The translations under genes were made by a program, and so were the position numbers. The notes below the pieces were generated by a model that did no database searches, was not told where the DNA came from, and worked only from the letters and a program-made list of their open reading frames with translations. 64,000 bases of DNA from an uncultured Oscillospiraceae bacterium (GTDB taxonomy: Bacteria; Bacillota; Clostridia; Oscillospirales; Oscillospiraceae), in assembly GCA_958436045.1 (NCBI GenBank), contig CAUBIP010000001.1, positions 14,771 through 78,770 on the forward strand, given 5' to 3'. Shown piece after piece: positions 16,158 to 26,276 of this stretch (the stretch's first letter is position 1; each line of letters opens with the position of its first letter).

Positions 16158-17822
16158 ATGCGTTCGAATCAGATCAAGAATGGCGTCGAACGGGCGCCGA
16201 ACCGCAGCCTGCTGTTTGCGCTTGGGCTGACGGAGGAAGAGATCCAGCGTCCCCTGGTGGGCGTGGTAAGCTCTTATAATGAGATTGTCCCCGGCCATAT
16301 GAATCTGGATAAGATCGCGGAGGCGGTCAAGGCGGGCGTCCGCGCCGCCGGGGGGACGCCCATCGAATTTCCGGCCATCGCCGTCTGCGACGGGATCGCC
16401 ATGGGCCATGTGGGGATGAAATACTCCCTGGTGACCCGCGACCTGATCGCCGATTCGACGGAGGCTATGGTCATGGCTCACCAGTTTGATGGGCTGGTCA
16501 TGATCCCCAACTGTGATAAAAACGTGCCCGGCCTGCTGATGGCCGCGGCGCGCCTGAATATTCCGACGATCTTCTGTTCCGGCGGCCCCATGTTGGCGGG
16601 CCACCTGGCAGACGGCCGCCGGACCTGTCTGAGCCATATGTTTGAAGCCGTCGGCGCGTACCACGCCGGGACGCTGGACGAGGCCGGTGTGCGGGACTAT
16701 GAAGAAAATGCCTGCCCCTCCTGCGGCTCCTGCTCGGGCATGTACACAGCGAACTCTATGAACTGCCTGACCGAGGCCATCGGCATGGCCCTGCCCGGCA
16801 ACGGGACGATCCCCGGCGCGCTGTCCGCCCGGCTGCGGCTTGCCAAGCACGCCGGGATGCAGGTCATGGAGCTGATTCGCAAAAATATCCGCCCCAGCGA
16901 TATTATGACGCCCGCCGCGTTCCACAACGCCGAGACGGTCGATATGGCGCTGGGCTGCTCGACAAACACAATGCTGCATCTGCCGGCCATTGCCCATGAG
17001 GCCGGCTTCACCATCAGCTTGGATGAGGCCAATGCCATTTCGGCCAAGACGCCGAACCTCTGCCATTTGGCCCCGGCGGGCGAGACCTTTATGGAGGACC
17101 TGGACCGGGCAGGCGGCGTCTACGCCGTCATGAAGGAGTTGACGAAGCTCAAGCTGCTGGATCTCAGCGTCCAGACCTGTACCGGCAAGACGATGGGCGA
17201 GAATCTCGCATCGGCAATCAACCGCGACCCGGAGATCATCCGCCCCTGCGACAACCCCTATTCCAAGAGCGGCGGCATCGCTGTTCTCAAGGGCAACCTG
17301 GCCCCGGATGGCTGCGTCGTAAAGCAGTCGGCGGTGGCGCAGGAGATGATGGTCCACGAGGGCCCCGCCCGGGTCTTTGACTCGGAGGAGGACGCCATCG
17401 CGGCCATTTACCAGAAGAGAATCAAGCCCGGTGATGTCGTCGTCATCCGCTACGAGGGGCCGAGGGGTGGCCCTGGAATGCGGGAGATGCTCAACCCGAC
17501 GTCCGCCATCTGCGGCATGGGCCTGGGCGAATCTGTCGCGCTGCTGACCGACGGCCGCTTCTCCGGCGCGACCCGGGGCGCATCCATCGGCCATATCAGC
17601 CCGGAGGCTGCCGCGGGCGGCCCCATCGCGCTGGTCCGCGAGGGCGACCGTATTTCCATTGATATTCCCCACTGCACCATTACGCTGCAGGTCCCGGCGG
17701 AGGAGCTGGAGCGCCGCCGCGCCGCTTGGCAGTGCCCGGAGCCGAAGATCAAGACCGGCTACCTGGCCCGGTATGCAAAGCTGGTTTCCTCGGCGGACAA
17801 GGGAGCAATTTTGCAGGCATAA
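16158..17822 (+). CDS. ilvD: Dihydroxy-acid dehydratase
   Basis: Iron-sulfur enzyme dehydrating dihydroxy-isovalerate and -methylvalerate to the 2-oxo acids, 554 residues, full length. Cluster cysteines are visible in NCDKNVPG and in [17 protein letters not shown]; further conserved blocks are [41 protein letters not shown] and [23 protein letters not shown] precedes the ATG. Fourth operon gene, 50 bases before leuA. Confidence 0.96.
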   Translation: MRSNQIKNGVERAPNRSLLFALGLTEEEIQRPLVGVVSSYNEIVPGHMNLDKIAEAVKAGVRAAGGTPIEFPAIAVCDGIAMGHVGMKYSLVTRDLIADSTEAMVMAHQFDGLVMIPNCDKNVPGLLMAAARLNIPTIFCSGGPMLAGHLADGRRTCLSHMFEAVGAYHAGTLDEAGVRDYEENACPSCGSCSGMYTANSMNCLTEAIGMALPGNGTIPGALSARLRLAKHAGMQVMELIRKNIRPSDIMTPAAFHNAETVDMALGCSTNTMLHLPAIAHEAGFTISLDEANAISAKTPNLCHLAPAGETFMEDLDRAGGVYAVMKELTKLKLLDLSVQTCTGKTMGENLASAINRDPEIIRPCDNPYSKSGGIAVLKGNLAPDGCVVKQSAVAQEMMVHEGPARVFDSEEDAIAAIYQKRIKPGDVVVIRYEGPRGGPGMREMLNPTSAICGMGLGESVALLTDGRFSGATRGASIGHISPEAAAGGPIALVREGDRISIDIPHCTITLQVPAEELERRRAAWQCPEPKIKTGYLARYAKLVSSADKGAILQA

Positions 17823-17871
17823 CGCGCCGCGCCCGGCGGGCACGGCGTACGGAAGAGATTGAGGTAGTATT

Positions 17872-19407
17872 ATGAGACAGATCAAAATTTTCGATACGAC
17901 GCTGCGCGACGGCGAGCAATCGCCGGGCTGCAGCATGAATTTGCGGGAAAAGCTGCAGGTCGCCCAGTGCCTGGAGCGGCTGAAGGTGGATGTCATCGAG
18001 GCGGGCTTTGCCATTGCCTCCCCCGGCGATTTCGAGTCGGTGCAGGCTATCTCCCGGCAGGTCAAGGATTGCTCCATTGCCTCCCTGGCCCGGGCGACGG
18101 TCAAGGACATTGATACCGCCTGGAACGCCGTCAAGGACGCGGCGGACCCGCGCATCCATCTGTTCCTGGCCACGAGCCCGCTGCATATGGAGTACAAGCT
18201 GCGGATGACGCCGGACGAGGTCCTGGCCAGAGTCAGCGAAATGACGGCCTATGCCCGCAAATATACCCCGAATATTGAATTCTCCGCCGAGGATGCGACC
18301 CGCAGCGACCGGGAATTCCTCGCAAAGATCGTCCGGGCAGCCATCGCGGCTGGCGCATCGGTCGTCAACCTGCCGGATACCGTCGGCTACACGACACCTG
18401 CGGAGATGCAGGGACTGATTGCGTATATTCTCGAGGCGGTTCCGGAGGCTGCAGGCATTGAGTTGTCCGTCCACTGCCACAACGACCTGGGTATGGCTAC
18501 GGCCAACTCCCTGGCAGGCGTCCAGGGGGGCGCGACGCAGATCGAATGCACCATCAACGGCCTGGGTGAGCGGGCCGGGAACACGGCGCTGGAAGAGGTC
18601 GTCATGGCCATGCGTACCCGGCGCGATGTTTTCGACGCCACGACCCGGCTGGACACGACGCAAATTTACCGTGCCAGCAAGACGGTCTATGATATTATCG
18701 GCCAGCGGGCGCCGCTGAATAAGCCCATCGTCGGCCAAAACGCCTTCCTGCATGAGAGCGGCATCCACCAGCACGGTGTGCTGGCCAATAAGCAGACATA
18801 TGAGATCCTTACGCCGGAATCCGTCGGCATCCGGACGAATAATCTGGTGCTGGGCAAGCACTCTGGCCGCCACGCATTTGAGAGCCATCTGAAGGAAATG
18901 GGCTACACCCTCTCGGAAGAGGAGCTGCTGCGCTGCTTCGGCGAATTCAAGGTCCTGTGCGACAAGAAAAAGGTCGTCTCCGATGCGGATATTGAAGCTC
19001 TGGTCAGCCACAGCGACCGGGCCGAGACGATCGAAAACGGCTACAAGCTCGATTGGTTCGCCGTCCATACCAGCAACTTTACGACGGCCACGGCGACTAT
19101 CAGCCTCAAGCGGGGCGAGGAGCGCTTTGAAGAGGTCTGCCTGGGCGACGGCCCGGTGGATGCGGCCTTCAATGCCATTGATAAGATCGTGAAGCCGGTG
19201 GAGCATTCCTTTGAGATCTTCTCCATCAACTCTGTCTCACAGGGCAAGGATACGCTGGGCGGCGTTACCGTCAAGCTGCAGGCAGGCGGCCGCACCTTCA
19301 ACGGCCACGGCCTGTCGACGGACGTCATCGAGGCCAGTGTTCTGGCGTATATCGACGCGACGAACAAGATGCAGCATGCTGCACAGGCGCAGAAACAGGA
19401 GGCTTGA
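17872..19407 (+). CDS. leuA: 2-Isopropylmalate synthase
   Basis: Commits 2-oxoisovalerate to leucine by condensation with acetyl-CoA, 511 residues. A TIM-barrel catalytic domain (DTTLRDGEQSPGCSMN near the start; HCHNDLGMATANSLAG, with metal-binding His residues; GLGERAGNTALEE) is followed by a linker and a complete C-terminal LeuA allosteric domain (about 385-505) for leucine feedback. The HESGIHQHGV block is present. TTGAGGTAG lies before the ATG. Its stop precedes leuC by only three bases. Confidence 0.96.
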   Translation: MRQIKIFDTTLRDGEQSPGCSMNLREKLQVAQCLERLKVDVIEAGFAIASPGDFESVQAISRQVKDCSIASLARATVKDIDTAWNAVKDAADPRIHLFLATSPLHMEYKLRMTPDEVLARVSEMTAYARKYTPNIEFSAEDATRSDREFLAKIVRAAIAAGASVVNLPDTVGYTTPAEMQGLIAYILEAVPEAAGIELSVHCHNDLGMATANSLAGVQGGATQIECTINGLGERAGNTALEEVVMAMRTRRDVFDATTRLDTTQIYRASKTVYDIIGQRAPLNKPIVGQNAFLHESGIHQHGVLANKQTYEILTPESVGIRTNNLVLGKHSGRHAFESHLKEMGYTLSEEELLRCFGEFKVLCDKKKVVSDADIEALVSHSDRAETIENGYKLDWFAVHTSNFTTATATISLKRGEERFEEVCLGDGPVDAAFNAIDKIVKPVEHSFEIFSINSVSQGKDTLGGVTVKLQAGGRTFNGHGLSTDVIEASVLAYIDATNKMQHAAQAQKQEA

Positions 19408-19410
19408 CCT

Positions 19411-20682
19411 ATGGCTATGACAATGACCCAAAAGATCCTGGCGGCCCATGCGGGCTTGCCCCAGGTCAAGGCAGGCGACCTCATCGAGGCGAAGCTGGAC
19501 CTGGTGCTGGGCAATGATATTACAACGCCGGTGGCGATCACCGCCTTTGATCGGGCGGGCTTTACCCGGGTGTTTGACCGGGAGAAGATCGCTATCGTGT
19601 TGGACCACTCCACCCCCTGCAAGGATATCAAATCCGCGCAGCTGTGCCATGAGGCCCGGGAGTTTGCCAAGCGCTTTTCCATCAAAAACTTCTTTGACGT
19701 CGGCGAGGTCGGCATCGAACACGCCCTGCTGCCGGAAAAAGGCCTGGTGGCCCCCGGTGAGTTGGTCATCGGTGCGGACTCCCACACTTGTACCTACGGC
19801 GCGCTGGGCGCATTTTCCACCGGCGTCGGCTCCACGGATATGGCAGCCGGGATGGCTATGGGCGAAAACTGGTTCAAGGTTCCCGAGGCCATCCGGGTCG
19901 AGCTGACCGGCGCGCTGCGGGGCTATGCCAGCGGCAAGGATGTGATATTGCACCTGATCGGCATGATCGGCGTCGATGGCGCGCTGTATCAGTCGCTGGA
20001 ATTTACCGGCCCCGGCGTCGCCAGCCTGTCGATGGACGACCGCTTCACCATCGCCAATATGGCCATTGAAGCGGGCGCGAAAAACGGCATCTTCCCGGTA
20101 GACGAGAAGACGCGGGCGTATATGAAGGGCCGCACGGACCGCTCCTGGCAGACCTTCGACGCGGACCCGGATGCGGAATATGCCAGAACTGTGACGATCG
20201 ACCTCAGTACCCTGGAGCCGACGGTTAGCCTGCCGCATCTGCCGTCCAATACTTGCCGCATCAGCGAGGTCAAGGGGATGCCCATCCAGCAGGCCGTTAT
20301 CGGCTCGTGCACCAATGGCCGGATCGAGGACCTGCGGGCGGCTGCCGCGATTTTAGAGGGCCGCCATGTGGCCCCCGGCGTGCGCTGCATCGTCATCCCG
20401 GCAACGCAGGCCATTTATCTCCAGGCGATGCATGAGGGCCTGGTTGATACGTTTATTACCGCGGGCTGCGCTGTTTCGACGCCGACCTGCGGCCCCTGCC
20501 TGGGCGGGCATATGGGCGTTATGTGCGCCGGAGAGCGGGCTGTTTCCACGACGAACCGCAATTTTGTCGGCCGCATGGGCCACACCAGCAGTGAGGTCGT
20601 TTTGGCCAGCCCCGCCGTCGCGGCGGCGTCCGCCGTCGCAGGCTGCCTGGCAGATCCGGCGGAACTCGGGAAAGGAGTCTGA
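19411..20682 (+). CDS. leuC: 3-Isopropylmalate dehydratase large subunit
   Basis: Aconitase-family subunit isomerising isopropylmalate, 423 residues, the short archaeal/Clostridia form. Fe-S cysteines in GSCTNGR and CGPCLGG; also [22 protein letters not shown] and [25 protein letters not shown] precedes the ATG. Works with LeuD, encoded next with two bases between them. Confidence 0.95.
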   Translation: MAMTMTQKILAAHAGLPQVKAGDLIEAKLDLVLGNDITTPVAITAFDRAGFTRVFDREKIAIVLDHSTPCKDIKSAQLCHEAREFAKRFSIKNFFDVGEVGIEHALLPEKGLVAPGELVIGADSHTCTYGALGAFSTGVGSTDMAAGMAMGENWFKVPEAIRVELTGALRGYASGKDVILHLIGMIGVDGALYQSLEFTGPGVASLSMDDRFTIANMAIEAGAKNGIFPVDEKTRAYMKGRTDRSWQTFDADPDAEYARTVTIDLSTLEPTVSLPHLPSNTCRISEVKGMPIQQAVIGSCTNGRIEDLRAAAAILEGRHVAPGVRCIVIPATQAIYLQAMHEGLVDTFITAGCAVSTPTCGPCLGGHMGVMCAGERAVSTTNRNFVGRMGHTSSEVVLASPAVAAASAVAGCLADPAELGKGV

Positions 20683-20684
20683 GC

Positions 20685-21191
20685 ATGGTAAAAGGTACGG
20701 TTTTTCGTTACGGAGATAATGTCGATACCGACGTTATCATCCCGGCCCGTTATTTGAACGCGCCTTCGCCGGAGGAGCTGGCGAAGCACTGTATGGAGGA
20801 TATTGACGCGGCGTATGCCACCAGCGTCAAGCCCGGCGATATTATGGTCGGCGGCTGGAATTTCGGCTGCGGCTCCTCCCGGGAGCATGCGCCCATCGCC
20901 ATCCAGGCCAGCGGCGCGGCGTGCGTCATCGCCGCCAGCTTTGCGCGGATCTTCTACCGCAATGCCATCAACATCGGCTTCCCCATCCTAGAGTGCCCAG
21001 CTGCAGCCGAGGCAATCCAGGCGGGCGATACCGTCAGTGTGGAGTTTGCCACCGGCGTGATCACCGATGAGACCACCGGCCAGGTCTTCCAGGCCAACGG
21101 CTTCCCGCCGTTTATTGAAGAGATCATTCGCTGCGGCGGCCTGCTGAAGTATCTCAAGGCCCGCCAGGCAGAACAGGGGGAATCGGTATGA
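20685..21191 (+). CDS. leuD: 3-Isopropylmalate dehydratase small subunit
   Basis: 168 residues, swivelling domain of the LeuCD dehydratase. [17 protein letters not shown] and [14 protein letters not shown] are the diagnostic blocks, followed by [17 protein letters not shown]. The length matches the short form that pairs with a 420-residue LeuC. Its stop overlaps the leuB ATG by four bases. Confidence 0.95.
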   Translation: MVKGTVFRYGDNVDTDVIIPARYLNAPSPEELAKHCMEDIDAAYATSVKPGDIMVGGWNFGCGSSREHAPIAIQASGAACVIAASFARIFYRNAINIGFPILECPAAAEAIQAGDTVSVEFATGVITDETTGQVFQANGFPPFIEEIIRCGGLLKYLKARQAEQGESV

Positions 21192-22258
21192 AATATACGA
21201 TCGCACTCATCCGCGGCGACGGCATCGGTCCCGAGATCGTGGACAGCGCCGTGCGCGTTTTAGAGACCATCGGCCAGAAATTCGGCCATGAATTTGCGTT
21301 CCCCCGCTATCTTGCCGGTGGCTGCGCCATCGACGCCTGCGGGCAGCCCCTGCCCCAGGAGACGGTCGACGGCTGCCTGGCGTCGGACAGCGTCCTGCTG
21401 GGCGCCGTCGGCGGCCCAAAGTGGGACAAGAACCCCGCGGCCCTGCGCCCGGAAAAGGCGCTGCTCGGCCTGCGGGCGGCCCTGGGCCTTTATACGAATT
21501 TGCGCCCCGCAAAACTCTACCCTGCCCTGGCAGGCGATTGCCCGCTGCGGCCCGATATCGTCGCCAACGGCTTTGACCTGATGATGGTCCGGGAGTTGAC
21601 CGGCGGCATCTACTTCGGCGAGCGGGGCCGCCGCGATGGCAAGTACGGCCCGGAGGCCTATGATACCGAATGCTACAGCGTGATGGAGATCGAGCGGATC
21701 GCCCGCGTCGCGTTTGAGGCGGCCCGCAAGCGCCGCAAGCAGGTCATCAGCATCGACAAGGCCAATGTCCTGGAATCCTCCCGGCTCTGGCGGGAGACGG
21801 TCCATCGCATCGCGGCGGACTATCCCGATGTCACCTGCACGGATATGCTGGTGGATAACGCTGCGATGCAGCTGGTCCGCAATCCGGCCCAGTTTGATGT
21901 CGTTGTGACGTCGAATATGTTCGGCGATATCCTCTCCGACGAGGCGTCGCAGATCACCGGTTCCATCGGTCTACTGCCGTCGGCCTCCCTGGGCGACGGC
22001 ACCCGGGGCATGTACGAGCCGATCCACGGCTCTGCGCCGGACATTGCCGGGCAGAATAAGGCGAACCCCATCGCCACGATCCTCTCCGCGGCCATGCTGC
22101 TGCGCTACAGCCTGAACTGCGCCGCCGAGGCCGATGCCATCGAAGCGGCGGTCGACCGGGTCCTGCAGGCGGGCTGGCGTACGGCGGATATCGCAGGCAG
22201 CGGTACAGCCCCGCTGTCCTGTACGGAAATGACGGAAAAAATCCTGGCGGAGCTGTGA
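21188..22258 (+). CDS. leuB: 3-Isopropylmalate dehydrogenase
   Basis: NAD-dependent oxidative decarboxylation giving 2-oxoisocaproate, 356 residues. Conserved blocks: [41 protein letters not shown] with the substrate-facing residues, [13 protein letters not shown], the Mg-binding [21 protein letters not shown], and the NAD loop [32 protein letters not shown] precedes the ATG. Confidence 0.96.
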   Translation: MKYTIALIRGDGIGPEIVDSAVRVLETIGQKFGHEFAFPRYLAGGCAIDACGQPLPQETVDGCLASDSVLLGAVGGPKWDKNPAALRPEKALLGLRAALGLYTNLRPAKLYPALAGDCPLRPDIVANGFDLMMVRELTGGIYFGERGRRDGKYGPEAYDTECYSVMEIERIARVAFEAARKRRKQVISIDKANVLESSRLWRETVHRIAADYPDVTCTDMLVDNAAMQLVRNPAQFDVVVTSNMFGDILSDEASQITGSIGLLPSASLGDGTRGMYEPIHGSAPDIAGQNKANPIATILSAAMLLRYSLNCAAEADAIEAAVDRVLQAGWRTADIAGSGTAPLSCTEMTEKILAEL

Positions 22259-22262
22259 TGCC

Positions 22263-23576
22263 ATGGATGAGCTGACTGCAAAACTGGTATTATTCAGCGA
22301 GCTGGGTGAGGAGAGCATCCTCTCTCAGCTGGCGTCTGTCTACCGCGACTGGAAGCAGGGGGCAATGTCCCGCGCTGCGCTGGCCCAGCGGGTTCACCAT
22401 CAGGTCAAGCGTCTGCTGGATCTGGCGACCCAGTATGGCTTTGATGAGAATCTCTGGCAGGATTATCTGACCTTTTTGCTGCTGACGACGGAGAATTCCT
22501 TCTCTCTGACCGCGGAGCGAGTCGGTGTGTCGGATGGGTCCATCCTCCACTTTGCCATGGCGGATCTTGCGGTGTTCCGGCGGCTTTTCTGCTGGGATTT
22601 TGCCTCCTTTGAGGCGGCGCTGGGGCTGGACTGCTTCCAGGTGCTGACCCATTACCGTGCCATTGCCAAGCCGGAAAAGAGCTATTACCGCAGCGTCAGC
22701 GCCCTGGTGCGGAAAACGAGCCGCGCCTTGGCCCAGGCGGAGAGCACCGAGGCGTTCTTCCGCATCGTCACGACCTGCTACCGGGACTACGGCGTGGGGA
22801 TGTTCGGGCTGAACCGGGCCTTCCGCATCCGCAGCGGAGCCGATGGCGGTGTGACATTTTTGCCCATCAACAATACGGATAAGACAATGCTCTCAGACCT
22901 TGTGGGCTATGAGTTGCAAAAGCGGGAGCTGGTGCGCAATACCGAAGCGTTCCTGCGCGGCCAGCCCGCCAATAACGTTCTGCTCTATGGTGATGCCGGG
23001 ACGGGGAAATCCTCGTGTGTCAAGGCGCTGCTCAACGAGTATTATGACGACGGTCTGCGGATGATCGAGATCTATAAGCACCAGTTCCACGACCTGTCCG
23101 CCGTGATCGCGGCAATCAAGCAGCGGCACTACCGCTTTATCATCTACATCGACGACCTCTCCTTTGAGGAGTCGGAGATGGAGTACAAATTCCTCAAGGC
23201 CGTCATCGAAGGCGGCGTGGAGACCCGCCCGGACAACATCCTGATCTATGCCACCTCCAACCGCCGCCACCTGGTGCAGGAGACCTGGAAGGACCGGGAT
23301 GACATGGAGACGCGGGGCGATATCCATCATTCGGACACCATGGAGGAGAAGCTCTCCCTGTCCGCCCGCTTCGGTGTGACCATCAATTTCAGCATCCCCA
23401 ATCGTCAGCAGTACCATGAGATTGTCCAGGCGCTGGCGGCGCGGCAGTTGCCTCGGCCGATGGACGAGGCAGAGCTGCTGCGGCTGGCCGATCGTTGGGA
23501 AATTCGCCACGGCGGCGTCTCCGGCCGCACGGCGCAGCAGTTTATTCACTATCTCGCAGGTAAGGAATCGGATTAA
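22263..23576 (+). CDS. DUF815-family AAA ATPase
   Basis: 437 residues, predicted cytoplasmic P-loop ATPase of unknown job. The N-terminal 200 residues are helical and family-specific. Walker A GDAGTGKSS is at about 243-251, Walker B IIYIDDLSFEESE at about 296, and a sensor-like ATSNRRHLVQE follows. DUF815 proteins resemble RuvB-like AAA+ enzymes, but no substrate is known. It starts four bases after leuB and ends three bases before ilvA, so it is translated as part of the branched-chain amino-acid operon. Whether it serves that pathway is not shown by the sequence. Confidence 0.88.
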   Translation: MDELTAKLVLFSELGEESILSQLASVYRDWKQGAMSRAALAQRVHHQVKRLLDLATQYGFDENLWQDYLTFLLLTTENSFSLTAERVGVSDGSILHFAMADLAVFRRLFCWDFASFEAALGLDCFQVLTHYRAIAKPEKSYYRSVSALVRKTSRALAQAESTEAFFRIVTTCYRDYGVGMFGLNRAFRIRSGADGGVTFLPINNTDKTMLSDLVGYELQKRELVRNTEAFLRGQPANNVLLYGDAGTGKSSCVKALLNEYYDDGLRMIEIYKHQFHDLSAVIAAIKQRHYRFIIYIDDLSFEESEMEYKFLKAVIEGGVETRPDNILIYATSNRRHLVQETWKDRDDMETRGDIHHSDTMEEKLSLSARFGVTINFSIPNRQQYHEIVQALAARQLPRPMDEAELLRLADRWEIRHGGVSGRTAQQFIHYLAGKESD

Positions 23577-23579
23577 AAA

Positions 23580-24776
23580 ATGGTAACACTTGATAAAATC
23601 TATCATGCCGCCTTTATTCTCAAAGAGGTGGCGCGGAAAACAGACCTCATTCAGGCGCCGCTGCTGAGCCACGACGCAGCGCTTTACTTAAAGACGGAAA
23701 ACCTCCAGGTCACCGGCAGCTTCAAGCTGCGGGGTGCGTATTATAAGATCAGCCAGCTGACGGAGCAGCAGAAGGCCGCCGGCATCATCGCCTGCAGCGC
23801 CGGGAACCACGCCCAGGGCGTCGCCTTGGCGGCGACCCATCAGGGGGTCCACAGCGTCGTCTGCATGCCGGACAGCGCCCCCATCAGCAAGGTGGAGGCG
23901 ACAAAGCGTCTGGGTGCGGAGGTTGTTCTGACCAAGGGCGCGTATGACGATGCCTATGAGCAGGCGCTGCGCCTGCAAAAGGAGACCGGTGCGACCCTCA
24001 TCCACCCCTTTGACGATGACGAGGTCATCGCTGGACAGGGCACCATCGGCCTGGAAATTTTAGATCAACTGCCGGATGTGGATGCGATCATCGTCCCGGT
24101 GGGCGGCGGCGGGCTTATCTCCGGCGTGGCCTTTGCCGTCAAGCAACTACAGCCGTCTGTCAAAATCTACGGTGTACAGGCGGAAAATGCCCCCAGCATG
24201 TTTGAGAGCCACCGGGAGGGCCATCAAATCACTTTGGGTACGGTCAAGACCTTTGCCGACGGCATTGCCGTCAAGCACCCGGGGGATACGACATTCTCCA
24301 TGGTCGAGCAGTATGTAGACGGCATCGTCACGGTATCAGAGGACGAGATCGCCGCGGCGATCCTGGCCATGATTGAAAAGCAGAAGCTGATTGCCGAGGG
24401 CGCCGGTGCGGTGAGTGTTGCGGCTGCGATGTTCGGCAAGCTGCCGATTGCGGGGAAGAAGGCAGTGTGCCTTGTCTCCGGCGGCAATATCGACGTCAAT
24501 ATCCTCTCCCGGGTCATCACCCGCGGCTTGGTCACCTCTGGTCGTAATGCCAACCTGCTCATTGCTCTGGAGGATAAGCCGGGCCAACTGGTGGGCGTCA
24601 GTGAGATTATCGCGGCCTGCGGTGCCAATGTCGTCGGCGTCCGCCACGAAAGATCGGACCCCAACATGGCAATTTCCAGCTGCTTCCTGCGTGTTAGCAT
24701 GGAGACGCGGGACTTTGAACAGATCGCGCAGATCCGCGCCAAACTGACAGAAGCGGGCTTCCAGATCGTGAACTAA
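23580..24776 (+). CDS. ilvA: Threonine ammonia-lyase
   Basis: PLP enzyme converting threonine to 2-oxobutyrate, the isoleucine branch entry, 398 residues. PLP lysine K49 in TGSFKLRGAYYK, SAGNHAQGVA, the glycine loop VGGGGLISG, and a C-terminal single ACT domain (about 325-398: LLIALEDKPGQLVGVSEII). The single short ACT domain is like TdcB/short biosynthetic forms, not the double domain of E. coli IlvA. Its position at the end of the operon favours a biosynthetic role. The start codon follows the DUF815 stop directly, with AAGG upstream. Confidence 0.93.
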   Translation: MVTLDKIYHAAFILKEVARKTDLIQAPLLSHDAALYLKTENLQVTGSFKLRGAYYKISQLTEQQKAAGIIACSAGNHAQGVALAATHQGVHSVVCMPDSAPISKVEATKRLGAEVVLTKGAYDDAYEQALRLQKETGATLIHPFDDDEVIAGQGTIGLEILDQLPDVDAIIVPVGGGGLISGVAFAVKQLQPSVKIYGVQAENAPSMFESHREGHQITLGTVKTFADGIAVKHPGDTTFSMVEQYVDGIVTVSEDEIAAAILAMIEKQKLIAEGAGAVSVAAAMFGKLPIAGKKAVCLVSGGNIDVNILSRVITRGLVTSGRNANLLIALEDKPGQLVGVSEIIAACGANVVGVRHERSDPNMAISSCFLRVSMETRDFEQIAQIRAKLTEAGFQIVN

Positions 24777-24813
24777 AAAAATCGGTCATGCGTTTGCGCA
24801 TGACCGATTTTTT
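24775..24813. terminator. Bidirectional terminator, ilv-leu operon / sirtuin operon
   Basis: ATCGGTCATGCG and CGCATGACCGAT form a perfect 12-base-pair stem flanked by six A and five T residues, so it works in both directions between convergent operons. The A run overlaps the ilvA stop codon. Confidence 0.92.
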
Positions 24814-25528
24814 ATACCTGAGAAAAGACGTCGCCCAGACTTTCGTGCAGGACGAGGTTGGCGTAGTCATCATAGGGCGTTTCGTCGCGGTTGATGAGCA
24901 CCAGGCGCTGGCCGGTGTAATACCGGATCAGCCCGGCGGCTGGGTAGACCGTCAAAGAGGTGCCGCCGACGATCAAAAGGTCTGCCGTCTGGATGGCCTG
25001 CACGGCCTTTGTGATGCAGTCCTCGTCCAGGCTCTCCTCATAGAGCACAACGTCCGGCTTGACGATCCCGCCGCAGGGGCAGCGGGGCACGCCTGGCGCG
25101 TTTTTGACAAACTCTGCCGAGAAGAATTTATGGCAGCGGGTGCAATAATTCCGCAGAACGCTGCCGTGGAGCTCGTAGACGCGCCTGCTCCCGGCCTTTT
25201 GATGCAGCCCGTCGATATTCTGCGTGACGACGGCCAGCAGCTTGCCCTCCTGCTCCAGCTGCGCCAGCCGCCGGTGGGTGATATTTGGCGCAAAACCCAG
25301 GGGCAGCATCTTTTCCCGGTAGAACCGGAAAAAGTAGGCTGGATTCTTCAAATAAAAGCTGTGGGAGATGATCGTCTCCGGCGGGTAGTCGAATTTCTGG
25401 TGATACAGCCCATCCACACTGCGAAAATCCGGAATACCGGATTCCGTGCTGACGCCTGCGCCGCCGAAAAAGACGATGTTATTGCTCTCTGCGATCCAGT
25501 TTTTTAGCGTTTCGATGTTTGAATGCAT
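24812..25528 (-). CDS. Sir2-family NAD-dependent protein deacylase
   Basis: Removes acyl groups from lysine using NAD, 238 residues. FFGGAGVSTESGIPDFRS (Rossmann NAD site), TQNIDGLHQKAGS, catalytic His in ELHGS, the zinc cysteines CTRC...CPC and VGGTSLTVYPAAGLIRYY are all present. GGAGGACG lies directly before the ATG at 25528, inside the trmD coding region; the two overlap by 50 bases. Last gene of the ylxM-ffh operon, in the place where rplS commonly follows trmD. Possible target: acetylated enzymes of central metabolism, by analogy only. Confidence 0.93.
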   Translation of the reverse strand: MHSNIETLKNWIAESNNIVFFGGAGVSTESGIPDFRSVDGLYHQKFDYPPETIISHSFYLKNPAYFFRFYREKMLPLGFAPNITHRRLAQLEQEGKLLAVVTQNIDGLHQKAGSRRVYELHGSVLRNYCTRCHKFFSAEFVKNAPGVPRCPCGGIVKPDVVLYEESLDEDCITKAVQAIQTADLLIVGGTSLTVYPAAGLIRYYTGQRLVLINRDETPYDDYANLVLHESLGDVFSQV

Positions 25529-26273
25529 CGTCCTCCGCCTCCAATTCTGCGATAAACTTTTTCTCTGCCCGGGTCTTGTGGGGGAGGGTCAGCCGGGCGA
25601 AGAGATCTGGCCGCCGGTGCATCGTCCGCAAAATGGACTGCTTGCGCCGCCAGCGGTCCACCGCGCCATGATTGCCGGAGCGAAGGATCTCCGGGACTTT
25701 AAGGCCGTGCCATTGGGCTGGGCGGGAGTACTGGGGGTATTCCAGCAGCCCGTTCCAGTGGCTTTCGTCTTCAAAGCAGGCCGCGTCGGACAGAACGCCG
25801 GGGACCATCCGGCAGATACAGTCGGCTACGACCATTGCGGGCAGCTCGCCGCCGGTCAGGACGAAATCGCCGATGGAAATCTCCTCATCCACGCATTCGT
25901 CAATAAACCGCTGGTCGATGCCCTCGTAATGGCCGCAGACCAGGATGATATTCTCATAATCCCGCAGCAGCTGCCGGGCCTTTTCCTGGCAGAATGTCGC
26001 GCCGCAGGGGGAGAGGAAAATCGTATGCACCGGCGCGGCGACCTCATCGCAGATGGCCTCCCAGCAGCGGTAGAGGGGGTCGGCCTGCAAAATCGCGCCG
26101 TGCCCGCCGCCGTAGGGGTAGTCATCGACTTGGTTCTGCCGGTTTGCTGTATAATCCCGGATCTGGTGCGCCTCAATGCGGATAATATCCCGCTCCTGCG
26201 CCCGGCCCAGGATGGACTCGTTCATCATATCGCCGACGGTATCGGGAAAGAGCGTCATAATGTCGATCCGCAT
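25479..26273 (-). CDS. trmD: tRNA (guanosine(37)-N1)-methyltransferase
   Basis: SAM-dependent methylation of G37 in tRNAs, preventing frameshifts, 264 residues. Knot region present: CGHYEGIDQRFIDECVDEEISIGDFVLTGGE, SHWNGLLEYPQYSRP, and the C-terminal HGLKVPEILRSGNHGAVDRWR. The N-terminal DDYPYGGGHG has His where most homologues have Pro or Ala. The last about 17 residues run past the sirtuin start. ATG is four bases after rimM's stop. Confidence 0.94.
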   Translation of the reverse strand: MRIDIMTLFPDTVGDMMNESILGRAQERDIIRIEAHQIRDYTANRQNQVDDYPYGGGHGAILQADPLYRCWEAICDEVAAPVHTIFLSPCGATFCQEKARQLLRDYENIILVCGHYEGIDQRFIDECVDEEISIGDFVLTGGELPAMVVADCICRMVPGVLSDAACFEDESHWNGLLEYPQYSRPAQWHGLKVPEILRSGNHGAVDRWRRKQSILRTMHRRPDLFARLTLPHKTRAEKKFIAELEAEDDAFKHRNAKKLDRREQ

Positions 26274-26276
26274 GGC

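Noticed and set aside
16095..18197. A 700-codon open frame on the minus strand opposite ilvD and leuA
   Set aside because: High GC content keeps antisense frames open. The plus-strand genes match known enzymes over their full length, and the antisense product has no domain and no ribosome site.
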